A DNA stretch of 64,000 bases from Caulobacter sp. FWC2 (GCF_002742625.1 NZ_PEBF01000001.1:4712001-4776000), one strand, 5' to 3'. Positions 42,656 through 53,216 are shown, counted from the first letter of the stretch. Notes: generated by a model not told the origin, from the letters alone. Translations and numbers: made by a program.

Positions 42656-45619
42656 TTACGCGAAGGCCTCGTTGAGGAACGTCTCGAGTTCTTTCAGGTG
42701 GCGGCTCATCAGGCCCGCAGCGGTGGACGCCGAGGCCGGACGACCCACATAGCGGGCGCGCTTGGCCTTGATGTCCAGCTTGTCGAGCGTCAGCTCCAGC
42801 CACGGATCGACGAAGGTCCAGCCGCCCATGTTCTTGGGTTCTTCCTGGCACCAGACCAGGTCGGCGTTCTTGAAGCGGCTCAGCACGTTCATCAGCGACC
42901 GCATCGGCCACGGATAGAACTGCTCCAGACGCAGCAGATAGACGTCGTCGCGGCCGGTCTTGGCGCGATGGTCGACGAGGTCGAAATAGACCTTGCCCGA
43001 GCAGATGACGACACGCTTGATCTGGTCGTCGCTCTTCAGCGTGATCCCGCCGACGTCGCAGCCGGCTTCCGCGCCGTCCACCATGACGCGGTGGAAGGCC
43101 GAGCCTTCGGCGAAGTCGTCCAGGTTCGAGACGGCGCGCTTGTGGCGCAGCAGGCTCTTGGGGGCCATCACGATCAGCGGCTTGCGGAACTCGCGGTTCA
43201 TCTGGCGGCGCAGGGCGTGGAAGTAGTTCGCCGGCGTCGTGCAGTTGATGACCTGCATGTTGTCTTCGGCGCACGACTGCAGGAAGCGCTCCAGGCGGGC
43301 CGAGCTGTGCTCGGGGCCTTGGCCTTCGTAGCCGTGCGGCAGCAGCATGACGAGGCCGCTCATCCGCAGCCACTTGCGCTCGCCCGAGCTGATGAACTGG
43401 TCGATGACCACCTGGGCGCCGTTCACGAAGTCGCCGAACTGGCCTTCCCACAGGGTCAGGGTGTTCGGGTCTGCAAGCGAGAAGCCGTATTCGAAGCCCA
43501 GCACCGCCTCTTCCGACAGGGCCGAGTCGATCACTTCGTAGTGGGCCTGGCCGGCGCGGATGTTGTTCAGCGGCGTGTAGTGCTCTTCGGTCGTCTGGTC
43601 GATGACGTCCGAGTGGCGCTGGGTGAAGGTGCCGCGCACCGAGTCCTGGCCCGACAGGCGGACCGGGAAGCCCTCGTCGAGAAGCGTGGCGAAGGCCAGG
43701 TGCTCGGCGGTGCCCCAATCGATGCCCTCGCCCTTCTCGATCGCTTCACGGCGATTGTCGATGGCGCGCTTGACGGTCTTGTGGGCGTTGATGCGGTCCG
43801 GGATCGTGGTGATCTGGCGGCCGATTTCCAGCAGGCGGGTCTTGGGGAAGGCGGTCTTGCCGCGACGCTCTTCGTCCCCCGGCAGGGCCAGGCCCTTCCA
43901 CTTGCCGTCCAGCCAGTCGGCCTTGTTGGCCTTGTAGCTCTTGCCGGCGTCGAACTCGGCGTCGAGGAACTTCTCGAACTCGCTGACCCAGGCGTCCGAC
44001 TCGGCTTGCGAGATCACGCCCTCGCCGATCAGGCGGTTGGCGTAGAGCTCGCGGGTCGGCGGGTGGCCCTTGATCTTGGCGTACATGATCGGCGACGTCA
44101 TGGTCGGATCGTCGCCTTCGTTGTGACCGAAGCGACGGTAGCAGACCATGTCGATGACCACGTCCTTGCCGAACTTCTGGCGGTACTCGGTCGAGACCTT
44201 GGCGGCGAAGACGACCGCTTCCGGGTCATCGCCGTTCACGTGGAAGATCGGGGCTTCGACCATCAGCGCCATGTCGCTGGGATACGGCGAGCTGCGCGAG
44301 TAGCGCGGGCTGGTCGTGAAGCCGATCTGGTTGTTGACGATGAAGTGGATGGTGCCGCCCGTGCGGTAGCCCTTCAGGCCCGACAGGGTGAAGCACTCGG
44401 CCACCACGCCCTGGCCCGCGAAGGCCGCGTCGCCGTGCAGCAGCAGCGGCAGCACGTGGCCGCGACCGGCGTCCGGCTGTTCGCGCAGGGTGAAGGCCTG
44501 CTTGGCGCGGGCCTTACCGATCACGACCGGGTTGACGATTTCAAGGTGCGACGGGTTCGCGGTGAGCGACAGGTGGACCTTGTTGTCGTCGAACTCACGG
44601 TCCGACGAGGCGCCCATGTGATACTTCACGTCGCCCGAACCCTCGACGTCCGAGGGGACCGACGAGCCGCCTTGGAACTCGTGGAAGATGACGTGGTAGG
44701 GCTTGCCCATCACGGCGGCCAGCACGTTCAGGCGACCGCGGTGCGGCATGCCCAGGACGATGTCCTTCACGCCCAGGGCGCCGCCGCGCTTGATGATCTG
44801 CTCCATGGCCGGGACCATGGATTCGCCGCCGTCCAGGCCGAAGCGCTTGGTGCCGGGGAAGCGCTTGTGCAGGAACTTCTCGAAACCCTCGGTCTCGATC
44901 AGCTTCTTCAGGATGGCGACCTTGCCCTCCTTGGAGAACACGATTTCCTTGTCGCGGCCCTCGATGCGCTCCTGCAGCCAGGCCTTCTCGTGCGGATCGG
45001 AGATGTGCATGTACTGCACGCCGACATTGCCGCAGTAGGTGCGGCGCAGGATCTCGAGCATCTCGCGGATGGTCGAGGTTTCCATGCCCATGACGAAGTC
45101 GAGGAAGATCGGCCGGTCGTAGTCGGCGTCCGAGAAGCCGTAGGTGGCCGGATCCAGTTCCGGGGCGGGCTTCGGCGGCTCCAGGCCCAGCGGGTCGAGG
45201 TTGGCGGCCAGGTGGCCGCGCATCCGGTAGGCCCGGATCATCATGATGGCGCGCAGGCTGTCCAGCGTGGCGGCGCGGACGGCTTCGGAAGAGGCGCCGG
45301 GGGCCTTGCCCTCGACGGCCTTGGCGATCTTGGCTTCGACGGCGGGGGCGACGCTGGCCCACTGGCCGTCCAGGGCCGACAGCCAGTCGGGGCGAACGCT
45401 GGGCACCTTCTTCGGCTTCCAGGCCGGGTCCTGCGCGGCGCGCTTAACCTGGTCGGCCTGCTCGGCGAGGCTGGCGAAGAAGGCGTTCCACGAGGGTTCG
45501 ACCGATCCAGGATTCTCCGCCCACTGGGCGTAGAGGTCTTCCACGAACGCCGCGTTGGCGCCGTAGAGGAAGCTGGTCTCGGTCAAGACCTGGTTGATGA
45601 TGCCTGCGTCGTCCGCCAT
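42656..45619 (-). CDS. sucA: 2-oxoglutarate dehydrogenase E1
   Basis: A 987-residue thiamine-diphosphate enzyme. The N-terminal tail holds FLYGANAAFVEDLYAQW, which in this family binds E2. ThDP-binding segments include GGSSVPSDVEGSGDVKYH and HGDAAFAGQGVVAE near residues 330-400, and VIDMVCYRRFGHNEGDDP near 500. The C-terminal transketolase-like part ends KELETFLNEAFA. It decarboxylates 2-oxoglutarate to start the complex. The 177-base gap to sucD holds a terminator, so sucAB likely has its own promoter. Confidence 0.96.
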   Translation of the reverse strand: MADDAGIINQVLTETSFLYGANAAFVEDLYAQWAENPGSVEPSWNAFFASLAEQADQVKRAAQDPAWKPKKVPSVRPDWLSALDGQWASVAPAVEAKIAKAVEGKAPGASSEAVRAATLDSLRAIMMIRAYRMRGHLAANLDPLGLEPPKPAPELDPATYGFSDADYDRPIFLDFVMGMETSTIREMLEILRRTYCGNVGVQYMHISDPHEKAWLQERIEGRDKEIVFSKEGKVAILKKLIETEGFEKFLHKRFPGTKRFGLDGGESMVPAMEQIIKRGGALGVKDIVLGMPHRGRLNVLAAVMGKPYHVIFHEFQGGSSVPSDVEGSGDVKYHMGASSDREFDDNKVHLSLTANPSHLEIVNPVVIGKARAKQAFTLREQPDAGRGHVLPLLLHGDAAFAGQGVVAECFTLSGLKGYRTGGTIHFIVNNQIGFTTSPRYSRSSPYPSDMALMVEAPIFHVNGDDPEAVVFAAKVSTEYRQKFGKDVVIDMVCYRRFGHNEGDDPTMTSPIMYAKIKGHPPTRELYANRLIGEGVISQAESDAWVSEFEKFLDAEFDAGKSYKANKADWLDGKWKGLALPGDEERRGKTAFPKTRLLEIGRQITTIPDRINAHKTVKRAIDNRREAIEKGEGIDWGTAEHLAFATLLDEGFPVRLSGQDSVRGTFTQRHSDVIDQTTEEHYTPLNNIRAGQAHYEVIDSALSEEAVLGFEYGFSLADPNTLTLWEGQFGDFVNGAQVVIDQFISSGERKWLRMSGLVMLLPHGYEGQGPEHSSARLERFLQSCAEDNMQVINCTTPANYFHALRRQMNREFRKPLIVMAPKSLLRHKRAVSNLDDFAEGSAFHRVMVDGAEAGCDVGGITLKSDDQIKRVVICSGKVYFDLVDHRAKTGRDDVYLLRLEQFYPWPMRSLMNVLSRFKNADLVWCQEEPKNMGGWTFVDPWLELTLDKLDIKAKRARYVGRPASASTAAGLMSRHLKELETFLNEAFA

Positions 45620-45714
45620 CGTTCTGTGCCTTCGGATCCGGGTGCTCTACGAGGAGCGCTACCGCACTGCCCGTAAATATAGTCTCTCAATCACCCGAGC
45701 GCCCGTCGCTTGGC

Positions 45715-45788
45715 GGGGCCCAGGTGATTTTTTCGGATCGTCGACTGGCGGTCGCAAAAAACCTGGGCCCCGCGCGCGGCGGGGTTTC
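45715..45788 (-). terminator. Terminator region after sucCD with long inverted repeat
   Basis: On the minus strand, just after sucD, a CCCCGC/GCGGGG hairpin and CCCAGGTTTTTT give a Rho-independent terminator. A longer inverted repeat (GGGGCCCAGGT at 45715-45725 and ACCTGGGCCCC at 45761-45771) spans it, with T and A runs inside the arms. It separates sucCD from sucAB. Confidence 0.75.
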
Positions 45789-45797
45789 GGTGTCTAG

Positions 45798-46682
45798 TTA
45801 GCCCTTCAGGACTTCCAGCAGGGTCTCGCCCAGCTTGGCCGGCGAAGGCGAGACGCGGATGCCCGCCTCTTCCATCGCCGCGATCTTGTCCTCGGCGCCG
45901 CCCTTGCCGCCCGAAACGATGGCGCCGGCATGGCCCATGTGACGGCCGGGAGGGGCCGTGCGACCGGCGATGAAGCCGACCATGGGCTTGCTGCGACCGC
46001 GCTTGGCTTCGTCCTTCAGGAACTGGGCCGCTTCTTCTTCGGCCGCGCCGCCGATTTCACCGATCATGACGATCGACTTGGTGGCTTCGTCGGCGAGGAA
46101 CAGTTCCAGCACGTCGATGAACTCGGTGCCCTTGACCGGGTCGCCGCCGATGCCGACAGCCGTCGTCTGGCCGAGGCCAGCGTTGGTGGTCTGGAACACG
46201 GCTTCATAGGTCAGGGTGCCCGAACGCGACACGACGCCGACCGAGCCTTCCGAGAAGATGCCGCCCGGCATGATGCCGATCTTGCACTGGTTGGGCGTAA
46301 GAACGCCCGGGCAGTTCGGGCCGATCAGGCGCGACTTGCTGCCGGCCAGGGCCTTCTTGACCTTGACCATGTCCAGCACCGGGATGCCTTCGGTGATGCA
46401 GATGATCAGCGGGATCTCGGCGTCGATGGCTTCCAGGATCGAGTCGGCCGCGAAGGGCGGCGGGACGTAGATCACCGAGGCGTCGGCGCCGGTGCGGTCC
46501 TTGGCTTCGGCGACGGTGTCGAACACCGGCAGGCCGATGTGGGTCTGGCCGCCCTTACCGGGGGTGACGCCGCCGACCATCTTGGTGCCGTAGGCGATGG
46601 CCTGCTCGCTGTGGAACGTGCCTTGAGCGCCGGTGATGCCCTGGCAGATGACCTTGGTGTGCGAACCGATCAGAACCGACAT
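45798..46682 (-). CDS. sucD: Succinyl-CoA synthetase alpha subunit
   Basis: A 294-residue protein with the CoA-binding Rossmann start [18 protein letters not shown] and the phosphohistidine loop [16 protein letters not shown] (about residues 246-261). It joins SucC in converting succinyl-CoA to succinate with formation of ATP or GTP. Its ATG touches the sucC stop, so the two are co-translated. Confidence 0.96.
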   Translation of the reverse strand: MSVLIGSHTKVICQGITGAQGTFHSEQAIAYGTKMVGGVTPGKGGQTHIGLPVFDTVAEAKDRTGADASVIYVPPPFAADSILEAIDAEIPLIICITEGIPVLDMVKVKKALAGSKSRLIGPNCPGVLTPNQCKIGIMPGGIFSEGSVGVVSRSGTLTYEAVFQTTNAGLGQTTAVGIGGDPVKGTEFIDVLELFLADEATKSIVMIGEIGGAAEEEAAQFLKDEAKRGRSKPMVGFIAGRTAPPGRHMGHAGAIVSGGKGGAEDKIAAMEEAGIRVSPSPAKLGETLLEVLKG

Positions 46683-47882
46683 TTAGCGGGCGCCCTTCAC
46701 AGCGGCGACGATCTTCTCGGCGCCGTCAGACAGATCGTTGGCGGCGATGACGTTCAGGCCGCTTTCCGAGATGATTTTCTTGCCGAGTTCGACGTTGGTG
46801 CCTTCCAGGCGGACGACCAGCGGAACCTGGAGACCGACTTCCTTCACGGCGGCGATGACGCCTTCCGCGATGATGTCGCAGCGCATGATGCCGCCGAAGA
46901 TGTTGACCAGGATGCCTTTGACGGCCGGATCGGCGGTGATGATCTTGAAGGCCGCGGTGACCTTCTCCTTGCTGGCGCCGCCGCCGACATCCAGGAAGTT
47001 GGCCGGCTCGGCGCCGTACAGCTTGATGATGTCCATGGTGGCCATGGCCAGGCCCGCGCCGTTGACCATGCAGCCGATTTCGCCGTCCAGGGCGATATAG
47101 GCTAGGTCGTACTTCGAGGCTTCGATTTCCTTGGGGTCTTCTTCGCTCTCGTCGCGCAGCGCCTTGATGTCCGGGTGACGGAACAGGCTGTTGCCGTCGA
47201 ACGACAGCTTGGCGTCCAGAACCTTCAGGTGATCATCCGCCGTCACGATCAGCGGGTTGATCTCCAGCATGGCCATGTCCTTGGCCATGAACGCCGTATA
47301 GAGCTGCGTCAGCAGCGCCGCGGCTTCCTTGGCCAGGCCGCCGGTCAGGCCCAGGGCCTTGGCCAGGGCGCGCTGGTGGGTCGGCCACACGCCCGTCGCC
47401 GGGTCGATGGTGAAGGTGTGGATCTTCTCGGGCGTCGAGTGGGCGACGTCCTCGATGTCCATGCCGCCTTCGGTCGAGGCGACCACCGAGACCTTGCTCG
47501 AGGCGCGGTCGACGAGAAGCGACAGGTAGAATTCCTTGGCGATCGCCGCGCCTTCTTCGATGTAGAGGCGGTTGACCTGCTTGCCCTTGGGGCCCGTCTG
47601 GTGGGTCACCAGCACGCGGCCGAGCATTTCCTCGGCGTTGGTGCGGACCTCTTCGACCGACTTGACGACGCGGACGCCGCCCTTGGCGTCGGGGCCCAGG
47701 CCCTCGAACTTGCCCTTGCCGCGGCCGCCGGCGTGGATCTGGCTCTTCACGACGAAGACCGAGGTGCCGAGCTTTCCGGCGGCTTCGGCGGCTTCGGCGG
47801 GCGTGAAGGCGGCGAAGCCGCGCGGCACGGGGGCGCCGAACTCGGCGAGTACGGCTTTGGCTTGATGTTCGTGGATGTTCAT
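46683..47882 (-). CDS. sucC: Succinyl-CoA synthetase beta subunit
   Basis: A 399-residue ATP-grasp protein. It begins [20 protein letters not shown], with the Gly-rich [13 protein letters not shown] loop near 52-64 and the succinate-side segments [11 protein letters not shown] and [13 protein letters not shown] near 320-350. It binds nucleotide and substrate as partner of SucD. It leads the sucCD operon, whose promoter should lie in 47883-48152. Confidence 0.96.
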   Translation of the reverse strand: MNIHEHQAKAVLAEFGAPVPRGFAAFTPAEAAEAAGKLGTSVFVVKSQIHAGGRGKGKFEGLGPDAKGGVRVVKSVEEVRTNAEEMLGRVLVTHQTGPKGKQVNRLYIEEGAAIAKEFYLSLLVDRASSKVSVVASTEGGMDIEDVAHSTPEKIHTFTIDPATGVWPTHQRALAKALGLTGGLAKEAAALLTQLYTAFMAKDMAMLEINPLIVTADDHLKVLDAKLSFDGNSLFRHPDIKALRDESEEDPKEIEASKYDLAYIALDGEIGCMVNGAGLAMATMDIIKLYGAEPANFLDVGGGASKEKVTAAFKIITADPAVKGILVNIFGGIMRCDIIAEGVIAAVKEVGLQVPLVVRLEGTNVELGKKIISESGLNVIAANDLSDGAEKIVAAVKGAR

Positions 47883-48152
47883 GAGGGCCCGGTCTCGACG
47901 ACGGCTTTCTGAAATGTGGCCGGGTTATAGGAGCGCTATTTCGCAGGCGCAACCGCACGAAGACGATAAGGTGAGGGCTTGCGCCGTTATCTTGTCCAAC
48001 GAGACACCCGGACCGGGCATCTGCACGCTCCGGGCACGGGAAGCCCTTGACGCTGCGTAACTGTTACCGGTCACAAATTTCCCCGCCTCAGCGGCTGTCT
48101 ACCGGTGTCAGAAAACGCGTGTGCCGTTGAGGCGCGATAACCGGCCCGACGG
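47883..48152 (-). promoter_or_regulatory. sucC upstream region
   Basis: A 270-base gap without a convincing gene. It should contain the sucCD promoter. The only notable word is the palindrome GTAACTGTTAC near 48056-48066. No known operator was recognised. Confidence 0.4.
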
Positions 48153-49766
48153 TCAGGGCTTGGACGCGGCCGGCGGCTTCGAACCCGGCCGGGCGACGGC
48201 GTACATCTCCCAGGCGATCTGCTTCATCAGGGCCTGGCGGTCGTCGCCGACCTGGTAGAGGTCGCCGTGGGTCTTGTCCTTCAGGTAGCGGAAGTCGGTC
48301 TTGGCCCCGAGGCCCTGCATGACCGCCTCGAGCTTTCGGGCCGCGCCATCCAGATAGAAGGTGTCGGCGGTGCCGACGATCAGGTGGACCTTGCCGTCCA
48401 GGTCCGGCTTCAGCGCCGGCCAGTTCGCCTTCAGTCGCGCGGCGATGTCGTAGTGCTGGCTCCAGTAGGCGACGACGACCGGATCGACCGCGCCCGTCGC
48501 CCGGTCGAACATCGGCACGGGCCGGCCCGCGGGACCGCGCGGCGAGAACACCCAGTCGAACGAGCCGAACTGGCCGCCATACTCGCCCAGCACCTCTTCC
48601 AGCGCGACCATGTCCTTCAGCGTGGCCAGCACCTTGTCGTGGTCGCGGGCGATGGGGCGCAAAGACCCGTCCGGCTTGAAGTAGACGTTGGCGTTGGGGG
48701 CGTAGAGATCCACGCCCGTGAAGTCATGGAAGTCGCTGGGATCGGGCGAGGTCGACCACGTACCGCCGAACACCTTCGGATAGCGGGTCTGCAGCCACAG
48801 GGTCGCCCAGCCGCCCGAGGAGTGGCCATTGAGGAAGCGGCCGCCGGCCTTGGCGTCCATGCGCCAGTGCTTTTCGAGGTCCGGGATCAGCTCCTCGGTC
48901 AGGGCCTTGCCCCACGGACCGTTGTTGAGGCTGTCGGCGAACTCGTGGGTGCCGGTGGCGCTGCTCTCGTCCAGATAGACCCAGATCATCGGCGGGGCCG
49001 CGCCCTTGGCCATCAGGTCGTACATGCGGGTCGCCTGGCCGACCAGGTACTCGTTCGAGCCGCCAAAGCCGTGCGTGTAGTAGGCCGTCGGATAGCGGGT
49101 CTTGCCGGTCTCGTAGCCGGGCGGGGTCAGGACCCAGCCCTTCATGGTGATCGGCCGCCCGAAGAAGGCGCTGAGCGCGGGGCTGACGAAGTTCACCGCC
49201 GCGATGTGCGGCTTGGCCGCCGCCAGCCGGGCCACGGCTTCCTTGGACGCTTCAGGCGGCAGCTTGAAGGGGTCATAAGCCGGCTCGACCTTGTCCAGCA
49301 CCAGCTTGGTCCCGGCGGCCAGCGGCAGCGTCACGGTGGTGACCGGGCTGACCAGGTCGCCGCCGCCCCGGCCGTTGTAGTTGTAGCTGTGGTTCTGATC
49401 GAGCACCGCCTGGACCGCGTACTCGCCGGGCTGCAGCTTCGAGAACACCTGCGGGGCGGCGACGCCGTCCAGGTCGATCTCGACCGTGGCGCCGGCGCGG
49501 ACCGTGCCGACCTCGCGCGCGGCGACCTGGCCCTTGCCTTCGAACGGATCGGCCTCGACGCTCTCGATCACGCCGTCCTTGGCGCCGGCCTTGGCCGCGG
49601 CCAGGGGCTGGGCGAAGACCAGCAGGCGGCCCGAGACCGGCCCCTGGATCTGGGCGCCGACCTCGACCTGCAGGATCGGATGGCCGTCGGCCGCCCAGGC
49701 CTGAGCGCCGCTCACCGCCAGCAGCATCGCCGCCGTTACGATCCCACCCCTGATCATCGCCCGCAT
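48153..49766 (-). CDS. Secreted esterase (esterase D/feruloyl-esterase-like)
   Basis: A 537-residue exported protein (signal peptide ending AWAA). The N-terminal half (about 25-190) is a beta-rich domain without assigned family. The C-terminal half is an esterase domain with THGFGGSNEY near 226 and the nucleophile elbow GHSSGGW near 310. Relatives hydrolyse carboxylic esters, including feruloyl sugars; the substrate here is unknown. It is not obviously part of an operon. Confidence 0.85.
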   Translation of the reverse strand: MRAMIRGGIVTAAMLLAVSGAQAWAADGHPILQVEVGAQIQGPVSGRLLVFAQPLAAAKAGAKDGVIESVEADPFEGKGQVAAREVGTVRAGATVEIDLDGVAAPQVFSKLQPGEYAVQAVLDQNHSYNYNGRGGGDLVSPVTTVTLPLAAGTKLVLDKVEPAYDPFKLPPEASKEAVARLAAAKPHIAAVNFVSPALSAFFGRPITMKGWVLTPPGYETGKTRYPTAYYTHGFGGSNEYLVGQATRMYDLMAKGAAPPMIWVYLDESSATGTHEFADSLNNGPWGKALTEELIPDLEKHWRMDAKAGGRFLNGHSSGGWATLWLQTRYPKVFGGTWSTSPDPSDFHDFTGVDLYAPNANVYFKPDGSLRPIARDHDKVLATLKDMVALEEVLGEYGGQFGSFDWVFSPRGPAGRPVPMFDRATGAVDPVVVAYWSQHYDIAARLKANWPALKPDLDGKVHLIVGTADTFYLDGAARKLEAVMQGLGAKTDFRYLKDKTHGDLYQVGDDRQALMKQIAWEMYAVARPGSKPPAASKP

Positions 49767-49838
49767 GGTCGCTCCCCCAAAAACTCGGCGAGAGATTGGC
49801 CATGCCGGCGCGAGGCTGGCAAGCGGTTCAGGCGGTGA

Positions 49839-52800
49839 TCAGCCGCCCTTGCCGACCAAGGCCGACCCACGCCGCTCCAGCTTGCCCCAGCCGACCCGGC
49901 CGCCGCGAATGGCCATGATCACCGACTTGACCACGACATAGTACATCAGCTGGCGGTAGCCGAACCGCTGCACCGGCAGGAACGGCAGGTCAGCCCAGGG
50001 CGCGCGCTTCTCCAGGGCCATGCCCAGGGCGCCGGCCGAGAGGTCGACGGCGATGAAGATCGCCCAGTAGACCAACCCCAGCAGCATGTCGTCCGGACGC
50101 CATTCCACGGGGTGGGCGATCGCGCCGTAGAGACCGCTGATCAGACTCCAGATGACGGCGAAGTCGACCAGCGGCGCGGCCACGGCCAGGATGATCTGGA
50201 ACAGCCAGATCTGCGGCAGGGCCACGAAGCCCAGCACCGGCGTCTTCGTATTGAACATCGCCTTGCGGTGCTTCCACACGCACTGCAGCGTGCCGAACGA
50301 CCAGCGGAAGCGCTGCTTCAGCAGGCCGCCGACGGTGTCGGGCGCCTCGGTATAGGCGCGGGCCTCGGGATCGAAGGCGACCTTCCAGCCGGCGCGCTGG
50401 CAGGCGATGGTCAGGTCCTGGTCCTCGGCCAGGGTATCGGCCGGATAGCCGCCGAGCGCATCAAGCACGCTCTTGCGCCACGCCCCGACGGCGCCCGGCA
50501 CCACGGTGACCGCGCCCAGGGCCGACAGCGCCCGGCGCTCCAGGTTCTGGGCGGTGACATATTCCAGCGCCTGCCAGCGGGTGACGATATTGACCCGGTT
50601 GCCGACGATGGCGTTGCCGGCCACCGCGCCGATGTCCGGATCCTGGAACCAGCGGGCCAGGCGGCCGATGGTCTCGGGCGGGAACAGGGTGTCGGCGTCC
50701 AGGGCCACGACGAAGTCGCCCTTGGCCACGGCCAGGCCGCGATTGACCGCCCGCGCCTTGCCGCCGTTCTCGAACGACAGCAGCGTCACGCGCGGATCGT
50801 TGGCGAAATGGTCGCGGACCTCCTGGGCCGTGCGGTCCTTGGACCCGTCGTCGAGAACCAGCACCTCGAGGTTCTTCCAGTCGCTCTCCAGGATCCGCGC
50901 CACCGAGGCGGCGATCACCTTCTCCTCGTTGAAGCAGGGGATCAGCACCGAGACCAGCGGACCGTTCTCGCTATCCAGATCCGCCGGCTCCTCATGCGTC
51001 CAGAAGCGGTGGACCAGGGCCAGGCTGGCCAGGAACACCAGACGCGCCACGCCCAGGAAGATCGCGGTGATGAACAGCCAGGTCATCACCACCTGCGCCC
51101 AGCGGAAGAAGTCGAAGCCCAGGCGGTCCAGGAACAGGTCGGCGGCCGTGCGCGAGGTCGGCGGCATCACCTGCTGCGGCGTCATGCCGGCCAGCTCGCC
51201 GATGGTCACCAGGCGATAGCCGCGCGCCCGGATCTGGTCGATCAGGCCGGGCAAGGCCGCGACGGTGCGGCTGCGGTCGCCGCCGGCGTCGTGCAACAGC
51301 ACCACCTGGCCCGGGCGGGCGCCCGGATTGTCCAGGCGGTCCAGGACCCGGTCGATGATCTCCTGCGACGAGGGCTTCTGCCAATCGTCCGGGTCGATGC
51401 GCAGGCCGACGGTCATGTAGCCCAGGGTCTGGGCGATGACGAGCGGGGCCACCTCGTGGGGGGTCGAGGGTTCGGCGTCACCGAAGAACGGCGGGCGGAA
51501 CAGACGCATCGAACGGCCGGTCAGCACCTCGAACAGGCGCTGGGTGGCGTTCAGCTCGACCTGCACCTGCGCCAGAGGCGTCTCGGCGATGTTGGGGTGG
51601 GTCCAGCTGTGGCCGCCGACATTATGGCCCTCGGCCACCTCTCGCTCCACCAGGTCAGGGCGGCGCTGCATGTTCTGGCCGATCACGAAGAAGGTCGCGG
51701 GCGCGTTCTTCTGCTTGAGGATGTCCAGGATCTTCGGCGTCCAGCGACCGTCGGGGCCGTCGTCGAAGGTCAGGGCCACCAGGCCCTTCTTCTGACCATA
51801 GCGCTCGATAACGTAGCTGCTGGGAATGACGTCGTAACGCTCGCCCGAAATCAGGCCCGTGCCCGGATCGAACTCAAAGCTGCGCTTGCCGGGCGTGGGC
51901 AACTGGGCCACGCGCAGCACCTCGCCGCCACCGTCGAAGTCGACGCCCTGGCCGTTGGCCAAGGTGGTGAGGCCGCCGGCCGAGGCCTTGCCATAGGGCT
52001 TGCCCAGCAGCGACCAGACGCCCGGATCCTCCATACCCATCCGCCACAGGCCATAGCCGCGCGGCTTCCAGGCGTCGGAAACCTTGATCTGGTTGAACAG
52101 GGTGACGGCGTCCAGGAACCAGACGACGTGGTTGTCGCCATTGTCGTCCGTATACTGATAGGTAGGATTCAGAGCGTTGACGTCCATGCGGATCGTCGCC
52201 CCGGCGTCCTGGGCGTTGCGCATGGCCTCGTGGAAGGTGGTCGGCGCCCCGGACGCGCGCGAGCCGTCCTTGTTCAGGGTCCAGTCATAGCCGTAGGCGC
52301 CCAGGGCCAGGACCGTGCGGTTGGGGTCCAGCTGTTTGGCGAAGCGCTTGGCCAGCTCGGCCTGGTACCAGTCCTGGCCGGCGTTGGGACCGGGGTCGCC
52401 CAGCGCGTAGTGCTCGTCATAGGCCATCAGCACCAGGGTGTCGGACGCTTGCTCCAGGCGCTTGAGCGGCCAGCCTTCCTCGTCGAACGGGGCGGTGACC
52501 CAGACCTCGCGGCCGGTCCCGGCCAGGGCGGCGCGGGCCTCGGTCAGGAACAGCGGATAGGCGTTCAGGCCCTTGGCGGAGAGCGCCTCGAAGTCGAAGA
52601 CATAGCCGCCGTAGCCATGCTGGTCGGCCAGGACCTTCAGGTTGTTGATCAGCTTGGCGCGCGCGGCCGGGTCGGTCAGCAGGGCGTCGGCCAGCGGACC
52701 GTTGAAGGCGGCGTTGGCCGAGTTGTGAACCAGCGGCAGGACGGCCGGCTTGTTCGGCGCATTGGCGATGCGCGCCACGCCCTCGGCGTCGTCGACCAGG

Positions 52801-53216
52801 CTGATGTCGCCCTTGGCGCCGTTTATCGCCACCCACTGCGGCGACACCACGTCCAGCTTGTCGATGTTGCGGCGCAGGGACTCGCGGCTGTCCTCGTCCC
52901 AGGCGACATAGAAGCCGACCGACAGCGGATGCGCGGCGTCGCTGGGCGCGGCCTCGCCTTTCGCGGTGAGCGGCCGGGGCACACGACGCCACGACTTCAC
53001 AATCTTGGTCTTGCGCGGGGTTTCCTGGTGCAGCGACGTCAGGACGTGGGGATCCTTCAGCGGCGCGTCGGGCAGGCGCGGGGCGAAGGCCAGGGTGGCG
53101 ACGAAGCCGGCCACGATCGCGGCGACCAGCGAAATGATGATGCCGAGCACCAGCTTGGCCCGGCGCTCGCGCTTGCCGGAGGGATCGTGAAAGATATGTC
53201 GGTCTTCGGGTGTCAT
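49839..53216 (-). CDS. GH18-like / polysaccharide deacetylase / family 2 glycosyltransferase fusion
   Basis: A 1125-residue membrane protein. TM1 (21-43) leads to an extracytoplasmic GH18-like domain (about 97-430) with YVFDFE (D208, E210 of the DxE pair). A CE4 deacetylase follows (about 475-675) with the metal and catalytic motifs TFDDGP (485-488), HSWTH (536-540), RPPF (574-577) and LHD (642). TM2 (about 705-735) precedes a cytoplasmic GT2 domain (about 755-975) with DAD (840-842), EDQD (931-934) and QRFRW (968-972). Three or four C-terminal helices follow. GT2 plus deacetylase suggests making and N-deacetylating a beta-linked amino-sugar polymer, as PgaB and PgaC do; the GH18-like part may bind or cleave it. 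The product is inferred. Confidence 0.88.
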   Translation of the reverse strand: MTPEDRHIFHDPSGKRERRAKLVLGIIISLVAAIVAGFVATLAFAPRLPDAPLKDPHVLTSLHQETPRKTKIVKSWRRVPRPLTAKGEAAPSDAAHPLSVGFYVAWDEDSRESLRRNIDKLDVVSPQWVAINGAKGDISLVDDAEGVARIANAPNKPAVLPLVHNSANAAFNGPLADALLTDPAARAKLINNLKVLADQHGYGGYVFDFEALSAKGLNAYPLFLTEARAALAGTGREVWVTAPFDEEGWPLKRLEQASDTLVLMAYDEHYALGDPGPNAGQDWYQAELAKRFAKQLDPNRTVLALGAYGYDWTLNKDGSRASGAPTTFHEAMRNAQDAGATIRMDVNALNPTYQYTDDNGDNHVVWFLDAVTLFNQIKVSDAWKPRGYGLWRMGMEDPGVWSLLGKPYGKASAGGLTTLANGQGVDFDGGGEVLRVAQLPTPGKRSFEFDPGTGLISGERYDVIPSSYVIERYGQKKGLVALTFDDGPDGRWTPKILDILKQKNAPATFFVIGQNMQRRPDLVEREVAEGHNVGGHSWTHPNIAETPLAQVQVELNATQRLFEVLTGRSMRLFRPPFFGDAEPSTPHEVAPLVIAQTLGYMTVGLRIDPDDWQKPSSQEIIDRVLDRLDNPGARPGQVVLLHDAGGDRSRTVAALPGLIDQIRARGYRLVTIGELAGMTPQQVMPPTSRTAADLFLDRLGFDFFRWAQVVMTWLFITAIFLGVARLVFLASLALVHRFWTHEEPADLDSENGPLVSVLIPCFNEEKVIAASVARILESDWKNLEVLVLDDGSKDRTAQEVRDHFANDPRVTLLSFENGGKARAVNRGLAVAKGDFVVALDADTLFPPETIGRLARWFQDPDIGAVAGNAIVGNRVNIVTRWQALEYVTAQNLERRALSALGAVTVVPGAVGAWRKSVLDALGGYPADTLAEDQDLTIACQRAGWKVAFDPEARAYTEAPDTVGGLLKQRFRWSFGTLQCVWKHRKAMFNTKTPVLGFVALPQIWLFQIILAVAAPLVDFAVIWSLISGLYGAIAHPVEWRPDDMLLGLVYWAIFIAVDLSAGALGMALEKRAPWADLPFLPVQRFGYRQLMYYVVVKSVIMAIRGGRVGWGKLERRGSALVGKGG

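Noticed and set aside
42620..45676. A 1018-codon plus-strand frame over sucA
   Set aside because: sucA on the minus strand is unmistakable, and the plus frame is low-complexity shadow.
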